Shown here: positions 1 to 5,435 of the stretch, one piece after another
Layout: every line of letters starts with the position of its first letter
Position numbering within the stretch: the first letter of the stretch is position 1
Assembly: GCA_030836935.1 (NCBI GenBank)
Contig: JAUPMA010000286.1
Span: 1 to 5,435, forward strand
Direction: 5' to 3'
Origin: Pseudomonadota bacterium
GTDB taxonomy: Bacteria > Pseudomonadota > Gammaproteobacteria > SZUA-229
Length of the DNA: 5,435 nucleotides
The notes under the pieces: generated by a model
Told to the model about the DNA's origin: nothing
What the model saw: only the letters and a program-made list of their open reading frames with translations
Databases searched by the model: none
Translations under genes and position numbers: made by a program

Positions 1-786
1 AGCGGTTCAGATACCGGCACATTAAACCTGCAAATTACGGATGCGCCAGTAGATGACGCACAGGAAGTTGTCATCGAATTCACTGGCGTGGAAATCAAGG
101 CTGCCGACGGTGAAACCATCGTCATCACCTATGACACACCTAAACAAATCAATTTACTCGCCCTGACCGGCGGCGTTGCCGAAACCATCGTTGATAACCA
201 AACCCTGCCAGCCGGTCAAGTGGAATGGATTCGACTGGAAGTAAACGAAGCCAACAGCCACATCACGATTGACGACGCAATTTATGGACTAACCATTCCA
301 AGCAGTGCACAGACAGGTCTGAAACTGAACCGCCCGATCACGATTGCTGAAGGTGGCACAGCAAGTTTCACCATTGATTTTGATTTACGCAAATCGGTTC
401 ACGAACGCCAGGAAAACAATTACATGCTGCGTCCAACACTGCGGCTGATTGACAACCACACTGATGGCGCACTGCATGGTACGGTTGCCAGTACAACCGT
501 ATCCGAAAACTGCATGGCCGGTGACAAGGCGGCGGTTTATGTTTATGCAGGCAACGTTACAGCCGATGACGTGGGAAGCACGGTTGAACCCATCACAACA
601 GCCAGCATTGATCTGGCAAACGCAGATGCTGATTACACAGTTGCATTCATACCCGCCGGAAATTACACCGCTGCTTTCACCTGTGATGCCGGTCAGGATG
701 ATGCAACCACTGATGACGACATAACATTTGCTGGCACCCAGACAGTTGTTATTACAGCCGGGCTGACTACCGAACAGGATTTCTGA
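1..786 (+). CDS. DUF4382 domain-containing protein, 3' part of gene
   Basis: The frame is open from base 1, so the gene starts before the window; 261 residues plus a TGA stop are visible. A GTG at base 88 lies inside the conserved domain and is not the start. Visible residues 8-31 carry the DUF4382 signature (LQITDAPVDDAQEVVIEF, then TGVEIK), and the domain runs to about residue 155. A second domain (about 158-261) has beta-strand-like segments, the phrases AVYVYAGN and AGNYTAAFTCDAG, and two cysteines (C171, C228) that could form a disulfide outside the cytoplasm. It is rich in Asp, Thr and Ala. Proteins of this family are usually exported and often lipoproteins; the signal peptide would lie outside the window, so export is inferred. 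The molecular function is not known. A terminator follows 28 bases after the stop. Confidence 0.9.
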   Translation, partial: SGSDTGTLNLQITDAPVDDAQEVVIEFTGVEIKAADGETIVITYDTPKQINLLALTGGVAETIVDNQTLPAGQVEWIRLEVNEANSHITIDDAIYGLTIPSSAQTGLKLNRPITIAEGGTASFTIDFDLRKSVHERQENNYMLRPTLRLIDNHTDGALHGTVASTTVSENCMAGDKAAVYVYAGNVTADDVGSTVEPITTASIDLANADADYTVAFIPAGNYTAAFTCDAGQDDATTDDDITFAGTQTVVITAGLTTEQDF

Positions 787-813
787 TCCGCAATAATTCA
801 TCAAGGAACATTT

Positions 814-853
814 GAACAAAAAAAGGGTGCGCCATGCGCACCTTTTTTTGTTC
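814..853. terminator. Bidirectional intrinsic terminator
   Basis: The GC-rich core GGTGCGC (826-832) pairs with GCGCACC (836-842) around a three-base CAT loop. The stem continues through seven A-T pairs (818-824 with 843-849) and GAAC/GTTC pairs (814-817 with 850-853), with a single unpaired G at 825, giving about 18 base pairs. The A run on one side and T run on the other provide a U-tract in either direction. It lies between the convergent DUF4382 and M18 aminopeptidase genes, so it can end transcription from both. It is 28 bases past the first stop and 125 bases past the second. Confidence 0.93.
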
Positions 854-977
854 TGAAAATATTCAGATGACGCATTCCGCAATAACCATTACACAAGCAT
901 CCGCCTTTATCCGGATTTTTATCTGCGTTCATTTGCACCAGATAATCCAGTAATCCACAGAACGGAACTCGCATCGT

Positions 978-2276
978 CTACTGATAAAACTCCTTCAGTA
1001 CGCGATACAAATAAAACGCATCCCAGGTGCCCGCCAGTTCGCGGATTGAATGCATGGCAAATGTCGGCACACCGACATCCAGCGTTTTCACACCCGTACC
1101 GCTTGCGGTTATCGGGCCGATGGTACTGCCGCACGCCATATCGCTGCGCACCACAAATGATTGCACCGGAACATCGGCTTTTTTGCACAACTGGCGAAAC
1201 AGCGCACTGGTTTCACTGTTGCTGGCATAACGCTGGTTGGAGTTAACCTTAATCACCGGCCCCTGATTGATAATGGGGCCGTGATTATCATCATGCTTGT
1301 CCGCAAAATTGGGATGCGCGCCATGAGCATTGTCCGCCGAAACCAGCATGGATTGATCAATCATGCGGCTGAAGTTTTCACCCACGCCCACCATGCGTTC
1401 CAGCACCGATTTCAGAAATGACCCCTGCGCACCGGCCGATGACAGGCTACCCACTTCTTCATGATCACTGCAAATCAGCAAACTGGTTGCCTGATCACCG
1501 GCTTTCAATAAGGCCATCATACCGGTGTAGCAGCTCAACAAATTATCCAGACGTGCCGAGGCAATAAAATCCTGATGCAAACCGATAATGGCCGGTGGCT
1601 GGCAATCATAAAAGCTCAATTCATAATCCAGCACTTCATGTACTTCCAGTTTCTCATCATGAGTCCTCAGCCATTGCAGCAATATCTCGCGCCACGAATA
1701 ATCAGTGGTCGGCTTGTCGGTTTTATTCGGCAATCGCATCAATACCGGTGGCAAATCTTTTTGTGCATTAATGCTGTGACTGTTATTGGCTTCACGATCA
1801 AAATGAATGGCGAGACTGGGAATCGTAGCCACCGGCATTTCAAAATTAACCAGGGTCTGTGCAACTTCGCCTTTATTATTTAAATAATTGACGCGCCCGG
1901 CCAGAGACAAGTCACGATCAAACCATGGATTGAGTAACGCGCCACCATACACCTCAACACCGAGCGAAAAATACATCTGCTTCACCAGCTCGGGCTGCGG
2001 TTTGACTTTAAGACAGGGGCTGTCGGTATGCGCGCCAACCATGCGCACACCGGTTTCATTCAATGACTGTTGGCCATGAACAAACGCAATAATGGATGAT
2101 GCATTGCGCGTGACATAATATTTCTTTCCGGCTTCCAGCTGCCAGGCATCAGCTTCGCGCAAACAGTTAAAACCCGCCGCATCCAGCAACTCGACCATGC
2201 TATTAACCGCATGAAACGGCGTAGGTGATGCCTGAATGAAATTCATCAGGCCCTGATTGAATTCGGTATTGTTCAT
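978..2276 (-). CDS. apeB: M18 family metallo-aminopeptidase (ApeB-like)
   Basis: The 432-residue product matches the full length of bacterial M18 peptidases (about 430). These are cytoplasmic two-metal enzymes that remove N-terminal residues, often acidic ones, from peptides. The metal and catalytic motifs are in order: AHTDSP (H83, D85), ARLDNLLS (D244), SDHEEVGS (E273 as likely catalytic base, E274 as metal ligand), SADNAHGAHPNF (D315), DMACGSTIGPI (379-388) and MHSIRE (H409). The N-terminal phrase SPTPFHAV (18-25) is also typical. The ATG start is supported by GGAG (bases 2282-2285 on the minus strand) five bases upstream; the stop is TAG. It lies 64 bases downstream of the NAD kinase-like gene on the same strand and is probably cotranscribed with it, since I see no convincing promoter in the gap. 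No broken motif is visible. The preferred residue cannot be read from sequence. Confidence 0.96.
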   Translation of the reverse strand: MNNTEFNQGLMNFIQASPTPFHAVNSMVELLDAAGFNCLREADAWQLEAGKKYYVTRNASSIIAFVHGQQSLNETGVRMVGAHTDSPCLKVKPQPELVKQMYFSLGVEVYGGALLNPWFDRDLSLAGRVNYLNNKGEVAQTLVNFEMPVATIPSLAIHFDREANNSHSINAQKDLPPVLMRLPNKTDKPTTDYSWREILLQWLRTHDEKLEVHEVLDYELSFYDCQPPAIIGLHQDFIASARLDNLLSCYTGMMALLKAGDQATSLLICSDHEEVGSLSSAGAQGSFLKSVLERMVGVGENFSRMIDQSMLVSADNAHGAHPNFADKHDDNHGPIINQGPVIKVNSNQRYASNSETSALFRQLCKKADVPVQSFVVRSDMACGSTIGPITASGTGVKTLDVGVPTFAMHSIRELAGTWDAFYLYRVLKEFYQ

Positions 2277-2340
2277 AAGATCTCCAAAAGATATTTATCC
2301 GGAAATGAAATCAATAGCATTCTAGTTGCGGACGATTTGA

Positions 2341-3462
2341 TTACCCGATTCTGTATAAAGTATGCTCATCATAGCCGGTAATAATTTTCGCCATGCCATA
2401 TAACTCACGATCCAGACTCTCGTCACCTGTATCCACCCGGATTGGTTTACCCTGCAAGGCATGAATTTTTTCCGGCGTGGCAATCATCAAAATATTTTCC
2501 TTGCCAATCTTTCGTATCACTTGCGGACTGAATTGCTGGTTGCCACGACCAAACAAATGACCCTGGCCGCCGATTATGGTCAAAACCATTTTTGCCGGAT
2601 GCTTCGCCAGAAGTTGCAATATCTGTTTTTCGTTCACATCTTTTGAAACCAGCTCGCGATTGCAGACGGCATCAATGCCCAGCAATGTCGATTCCAGATC
2701 CAGCGCATCCATTACCGCCTTGGGTGTGGTACCCGATCCCACCAGATATATCACGTCCGCTTCCATGGTATCGACAATCCAGGACGCAATGTCCTGCAAA
2801 ATAATCTCTTCGTGCGCGACACCACCTTCTTTTATGCCCTGCATGTACTGATTTTCCGCCGGTACATTCAGGTAACCATAACGCCGCGCCTTCACCACAT
2901 CGTGACGAAACGCCTCTTCATCTATATCCATCACCGAAGCTTCCTGCAACGCCAGCGCGCGGCCACGAATAATTTGCGATAACAGTTCGCCGGCATGATG
3001 TGGCGTTACCGCATACACGGCTGAATGAATTTTACAGCCGGCGGGAATACCAATAACCGGCACACGGTATTTTTCATCACAGGCCATCATGGCATTGAAC
3101 ACGTTGCGCGCTGTGCCATCACCGCCGGCAAACACCAGCAAGTCGATTCCCTGCTGCAACAAATCATGCACGGTTTTTTCGGTATCAGCTGCTGTGGTTT
3201 CACCGGCATGATTCTGGCTGACTACGGTAATGTCAAATCCCAGATCACGGCACACTGTTTCGCCCATGTCGTGCGCCGCGGTATAAACCCTGAATTGATC
3301 ACGGATATTTTTCAACATTTCGAGCGCCACGCGCGTGCGGTGTTGCGCCTGCGGTATTGCACCCAGCTGTTGCGCGCGCTGCACCACATCGTCCGAACCC
3401 TTGAGGGCAACACTGCCGCCAATACCGGCAACCGGATTAATGATTAAACCCAATCTAAACAA
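2341..3462 (-). CDS. Predicted ATP-NAD kinase family protein (COG3199/AcoX type)
   Basis: The 373-residue protein has an N-terminal NAD kinase/diacylglycerol kinase-type nucleotide fold. INPVAGIGG (8-16) opens the domain and GGDGT (113-117) is the phosphate-binding motif of the superfamily. GIPAGCKIHSAVYA (138-151) and GSGTT (242-246) follow. A C-terminal segment, GGQGHLFGRGNQQFSP (298-313), is characteristic of the long COG3199/AcoX branch rather than classic NadK (about 290 residues). The expected role is cytoplasmic phosphorylation of NAD or a related nucleotide; the true substrate is poorly established for this branch. The start is unusual: no ATG or GTG lies between the in-frame upstream TGA (3490-3492) and the conserved domain. 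TTG at 3462 is the best choice, preceded by GGGG (3469-3472) as a weak ribosome site; a TTG at 3453 is the alternative. It is the first gene before the M18 aminopeptidase and diverges from ispG. Confidence 0.9.
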   Translation of the reverse strand: MFRLGLIINPVAGIGGSVALKGSDDVVQRAQQLGAIPQAQHRTRVALEMLKNIRDQFRVYTAAHDMGETVCRDLGFDITVVSQNHAGETTAADTEKTVHDLLQQGIDLLVFAGGDGTARNVFNAMMACDEKYRVPVIGIPAGCKIHSAVYAVTPHHAGELLSQIIRGRALALQEASVMDIDEEAFRHDVVKARRYGYLNVPAENQYMQGIKEGGVAHEEIILQDIASWIVDTMEADVIYLVGSGTTPKAVMDALDLESTLLGIDAVCNRELVSKDVNEKQILQLLAKHPAKMVLTIIGGQGHLFGRGNQQFSPQVIRKIGKENILMIATPEKIHALQGKPIRVDTGDESLDRELYGMAKIITGYDEHTLYRIG

Positions 3463-3488
3463 AGAAAACCCCAGTGTTATTACACGCC

Positions 3489-3494
3489 ATCATA
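3489..3494 (-). promoter_or_regulatory. Possible -10 box for the NAD kinase-like gene
   Basis: The minus strand reads TATGAT, five of six matches to the sigma-70 -10 consensus, 26 bases before the TTG codon. The matching -35 is poor: TTGGAA occurs, but only 13 bases upstream, which is too close. The call rests on the -10 match and position alone. Confidence 0.3.
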
Positions 3495-3519
3495 CAGCCA
3501 TTCCAACTTCCAAAAGCCA

Positions 3520-3570
3520 TGACACGGAGACGCAGAGTGATCAGGAATGAATCTCTGTGCCTCTGCGTCA
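3520..3570. repeat. Inverted repeat element A, two 8-base units per arm
   Basis: The 18-base arms (3520-3537 and 3553-3570) match at 14 of 18 positions around a 15-base loop; all four differences are transitions, two of which would form G-U pairs in plus-strand RNA. Each arm is two tandem 8-base units: ACACGGAG and ACGCAGAG on the left, CTCTGTGC and CTCTGCGT on the right (reverse complements GCACAGAG and ACGCAGAG). It lies in the 182-base gap between the divergent NAD kinase-like and ispG genes, upstream of both likely promoters. There is no T-tract, so it is not an ordinary terminator. It resembles a dispersed intergenic repeat; function unknown. Confidence 0.8.
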
Positions 3571-3605
3571 AAATACCGGATTGCACACCAACATTTTTAA
3601 TGCAG

Positions 3606-3618
3606 TGGTATCATACCA
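3606..3618. promoter_or_regulatory. Palindrome over likely ispG extended -10 promoter
   Basis: TGGTATCATACCA is a perfect palindrome with 6-base arms around a single C. On the plus strand it contains TGG-TATCAT, an extended -10 box with five of six matches (TATCAT at 3609-3614). This would start transcription near 3621 and give a leader of about 24 bases before ispG. TTGCAC (3581-3586) is -35-like but 22 bases away, too far for normal spacing. By symmetry the minus strand reads TGG-TATGAT, so a weak promoter toward the NAD kinase-like gene is possible. A symmetric site over a -10 box could also be an operator; no regulator can be named. Confidence 0.4.
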
Positions 3619-3644
3619 TCAGCATTTAACCGGCTTACCCACTT

Positions 3645-4874
3645 ATGACCCTGCCCCCGGCTTTCAAACCACGTCGCCATTCGGTGGCGGTAACAATCGG
3701 TAACATCACGGTTGGCGGTTCTGCCCCTGTAGTGGTGCAATCCATGACCAACACCGACACCGCCGATGAAATCGCCACCGCCATTCAGGTGGCCGAGCTT
3801 TACAAGGCCGGGTCGGAGATGGTGCGCATCACAGTGAACAACGCTGAAGCTGCCGCCGCAGTTCCCAGAATCCGTGAGCGCCTGGCCAGAATGAATCTGG
3901 ATGTGCCGTTGATTGGCGACTTTCATTTCAACGGCCACAAACTGCTTACCCAGTATCCAGAATGTGCCGGGGCGCTGGCCAAATACCGCATCAATCCCGG
4001 CAATGTCGGTCGCGGTAAAAAGCGCGATGAGCAGTTTGCCACACTGATTGAAATCGCCTGCAAAAATAACAAACCGGTGCGCATTGGCGTGAACTGGGGC
4101 AGCATGGATCAGGAACTGCTGGCGCGACTGATGGATGCCAACGGCCAGCTGAAAGAACCGCTGGAGCCGAAGCAGGTGATGTTTGAAACCGTGATTCGCT
4201 CGGCACTGGAATCCGCCGCAGCGGCCGAATACATCGGCCTGCCACACGACAAAATTATTTTGTCCTGCAAAATGTCCGACGTGCAGGACTTGATCACCGT
4301 TTACCGTGAGCTCGCCCGCCGTTGCAATTACGCTTTGCATCTGGGCCTCACCGAAGCCGGCATGGGTTCCAAAGGCATCGTCGCCTCCACCGCAGCACTC
4401 GCCATTCTGTTGCACGACGGCATCGGCGACACCATTCGTATTTCACTCACGCCCGAACCCAATGCTTCGCGCACCAAGGAAGTGATTGTGGCGCAGGAAA
4501 TTCTGCAAACACTTGGCTTGCGCGCATTCGTTCCACTGGTCACGGCCTGCCCCGGTTGCGGCCGCACCTCCAGCACCTATTTTCCGGAACTGGCGGAACG
4601 CATCCAGGCTTATCTGCGCAACCAGATGCCGGTATGGCAATCGCAATATCCCGGTGTGGAAAACATGACCGTGGCGGTAATGGGTTGCGTGGTGAATGGT
4701 CCCGGCGAAAGCAAACATGCCAACATCGGTATCAGCCTGCCCGGCAGTGGCGAAAGCCCGGTAGCACCAGTGTATGAAGATGGAGAAAAAACTGTGACGC
4801 TGAAAGGTGATCACATTGCAGAGGAATTTCAGGTGTTGCTGGATAAATATGTGGAGCGCATGTACAGCCGATAA
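3645..4874 (+). CDS. ispG: 4-hydroxy-3-methylbut-2-en-1-yl diphosphate synthase (IspG/GcpE)
   Basis: IspG converts 2-C-methyl-D-erythritol 2,4-cyclodiphosphate to HMBPP, the penultimate step of the MEP isoprenoid pathway in the cytoplasm, using a 4Fe-4S cluster. The 409-residue product has an N-terminal TIM-barrel part (about 10-270; [11 protein letters not shown] 31-41, RINPGNVG 115-122, RIGVNWGS 146-153, LHLGLTEAG 231-239, [11 protein letters not shown] 258-268) and a C-terminal cluster domain. The cluster ligands are C302 and C305 (ACPGCGR), C348 (GCVVNGPGE) and E355. It is about 37 residues longer than the E. coli enzyme, with extra sequence after residue 153 and 11 more residues between the second and third cysteines. 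ATG at 3645 is the only in-frame start after the TAA at 3627-3629; no clear Shine-Dalgarno precedes it. It appears to be a single-gene unit, bracketed by repeat elements A and B. Confidence 0.98.
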   Translation: MTLPPAFKPRRHSVAVTIGNITVGGSAPVVVQSMTNTDTADEIATAIQVAELYKAGSEMVRITVNNAEAAAAVPRIRERLARMNLDVPLIGDFHFNGHKLLTQYPECAGALAKYRINPGNVGRGKKRDEQFATLIEIACKNNKPVRIGVNWGSMDQELLARLMDANGQLKEPLEPKQVMFETVIRSALESAAAAEYIGLPHDKIILSCKMSDVQDLITVYRELARRCNYALHLGLTEAGMGSKGIVASTAALAILLHDGIGDTIRISLTPEPNASRTKEVIVAQEILQTLGLRAFVPLVTACPGCGRTSSTYFPELAERIQAYLRNQMPVWQSQYPGVENMTVAVMGCVVNGPGESKHANIGISLPGSGESPVAPVYEDGEKTVTLKGDHIAEEFQVLLDKYVERMYSR

Positions 4875-4914
4875 ACACCGGTTACCTGACAAACAATCAA
4901 AAAGATAAAAACCA

Positions 4915-5022
4915 GACGCAAAGCCGCCAGGACGCAAGGAACAAAAATATCTGTTGGATTACAACGTTTCTACTCACCTGCACCATCAACACAAAGCCTT
5001 TGCGTATTCGCGACTTTGCGGC
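4915..5022. repeat. Inverted repeat element B, three 8-base units per arm
   Basis: Two imperfect inverted arms (4915-4939 and 4997-5022, about three quarters identical) flank a 57-base loop. The left arm is three tandem 8-base units: ACGCAAAG, CCGCCAGG, ACGCAAGG (4916-4939). The right arm is CTTTGCGT, ATTCGCGA, CTTTGCGG (4998-5021), whose reverse complements fit the same pattern, NCGCARAG. It fills the gap between the convergent ispG and subunit IV-like genes. Transcribed from either side it could form a 3' stem-loop, but it has no T-tract. It is related in design to element A on the other side of ispG. Confidence 0.72.
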
Positions 5023-5043
5023 AACTCTTTTGATATTTCCCGA

Positions 5044-5328
5044 TCAGTAAATCGTAGTTAATTGCCTGATCGCTTCACCAAATCCCTGCGTCAGCAACAC
5101 CATCAGCGCCAGTACTACAGCAAACACATACATAATGCGGCGGAAACTTTTTCTGGCTCTGGACATTTCCATATAGCGATCAATCACCAGCCCGCTCTTG
5201 AGCAGAATGGCGGTTGCAACAGCCAGGGAAAGCGGCCAGCCTGCGTGCCCGGTTTCCGCGAGTACGGCACCAAACAATGTCAGTGCCAATAATGCCAGCC
5301 AGGTTTTTTCTGCCGAGCTAATCCCCAT
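5044..5328 (-). CDS. Small membrane protein, oxidase subunit IV/NorF-like
   Basis: The 94-residue protein has three predicted membrane helices (about 10-25, 31-48 and 65-81). The phrase KSGLVIDRYMEM (44-55) after helix 2 fits the K-x-x-LVID-x-x-M pattern of prokaryotic cytochrome c oxidase subunit IV and NorF-like proteins, which are small accessory subunits of heme-copper oxidases or nitric oxide reductases. The basic stretch RARKSFRR (57-64) lies between helices 2 and 3. The ATG start is supported by GGAG (5335-5338, minus strand) six bases upstream. It begins 12 bases after the stop of the subunit III-like gene, so the two are almost certainly cotranscribed. Which complex it serves cannot be decided without the catalytic subunit gene. 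Being short and hydrophobic, its family assignment leans heavily on the neighbour. Confidence 0.75.
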   Translation of the reverse strand: MGISSAEKTWLALLALTLFGAVLAETGHAGWPLSLAVATAILLKSGLVIDRYMEMSRARKSFRRIMYVFAVVLALMVLLTQGFGEAIRQLTTIY

Positions 5329-5340
5329 AAGTTTCTCCAG

Positions 5341-5435
5341 TCACCTCAGCACATAAAACAGTGGAAAAATAACCAGCCAGAGAATGTCGGTGGTATGCCA
5401 GTACATGGCTGCGGCTTCCAGACCACTGTAATTTG
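5341..5435 (-). CDS. Heme-copper oxidase subunit III-like protein, C-terminal end
   Basis: Only the last 30 residues and the TGA stop are in the window; the rest lies past the right edge. The visible end contains EAAAMYWHTTDILWLVIFP and finishes FYVLR. This matches the final transmembrane helix of cytochrome c oxidase subunit III and NorE proteins, where the family pattern is YWH-x-x-D-x-x-WL. The short ending after the helix resembles NorE or caa3-type subunit III rather than the classic aa3 form, by memory of the families. It is the gene directly upstream of the subunit IV/NorF-like gene, an order common in both oxidase and nor accessory operons. The fragment is too short to separate CoxC from NorE. 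Confidence 0.75.
   Translation of the reverse strand, partial: NYSGLEAAAMYWHTTDILWLVIFPLFYVLR

Noticed and set aside
853..866. CTGAA-AATA-TTCAG small palindrome after the terminator.
   Set aside because: It is short and AT-rich, begins in the last base of the terminator stem, and is within what chance gives.
385..882. A 165-codon minus-strand open frame opposite the DUF4382 gene.
   Set aside because: It is antisense to a well-supported coding region, is cysteine-rich in a way that mirrors the codons of the real gene, and runs through the terminator hairpin.
899..920. ATCCG/CGGAT stem followed by a run of T, a possible second terminator.
   Set aside because: The stem is only five base pairs with an eight-base loop, and a far stronger terminator lies just upstream.
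3025..3447. A 140-codon plus-strand open frame opposite the NAD kinase-like gene.
   Set aside because: It is antisense to conserved motifs including GGDGT, and its composition and lack of any domain mark it as a shadow.
3520..3570. Element A considered as part of a CRISPR array.
   Set aside because: The units are only 8 bases, directly abutting and inverted across a loop, with no spacers of regular length and no cas genes in view.
3597..4415. A 272-codon open frame on the minus strand opposite ispG.
   Set aside because: It lies almost wholly antisense to a clear ispG, has a His/Gly/Gln-rich composition typical of a reverse-strand shadow, and shows no recognisable domain.
5041..5072. CGATCAG/CTGATCG 7-base inverted repeat across the end of the subunit IV-like gene.
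   Set aside because: The arms are short with an 18-base spacer, no T-tract follows, and one arm is inside coding sequence, so it is not a convincing terminator or operator.
5062..5292. A 76-codon plus-strand open frame opposite the small membrane protein.
   Set aside because: The minus-strand frame has three membrane helices, a family motif, a good ribosome site and tight spacing to its neighbour; this frame has none of these.

Overview
The window looks like chromosomal DNA from a gammaproteobacterium of middling GC content. The evidence is a DUF4382 protein of the two-cysteine type, an ApeB-like M18 aminopeptidase, a COG3199-type predicted NAD kinase, and a long-form IspG. The genus cannot be named from the sequence. 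I see no transposase, integrase, phage gene, tRNA, rRNA or CRISPR array, and no gene-free stretch longer than 300 bases.

Layout. (1) Bases 1-786, plus strand: the 3' part of a DUF4382 gene that starts before the window. It ends in front of a strong stem-loop terminator (814-853) that should work in both directions. (2) Bases 978-3462, minus strand: a predicted ATP-NAD kinase family gene (TTG start), followed after 64 bases by an M18 metallo-aminopeptidase gene, probably one transcription unit. (3) Bases 3463-3644: a divergent promoter region. It holds an inverted repeat made of 8-base units (element A) and a perfect 13-base palindrome that overlaps the likely -10 box of ispG. (4) Bases 3645-4874, plus strand: ispG, the 4Fe-4S enzyme of the MEP isoprenoid pathway, here in its long form and without its usual neighbours. 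(5) Bases 4875-5043: a convergent intergenic region with a second, larger inverted repeat built from the same kind of 8-base unit (element B). (6) Bases 5044-5435, minus strand: the end of a heme-copper oxidase subunit III-like gene and a complete small three-helix subunit IV/NorF-like gene, the tail of a terminal oxidase or nitric oxide reductase accessory operon that continues past the right edge.

The genes are mostly unrelated housekeeping or respiratory functions. The most unusual content is non-coding: two inverted repeats that bracket ispG, both with arms made of an 8-base unit close to NCGCARAG repeated in phase (two units per arm in A, three in B). I see no new multi-gene system; the protein-level open questions are the DUF4382 protein and the substrate of the COG3199-type kinase.
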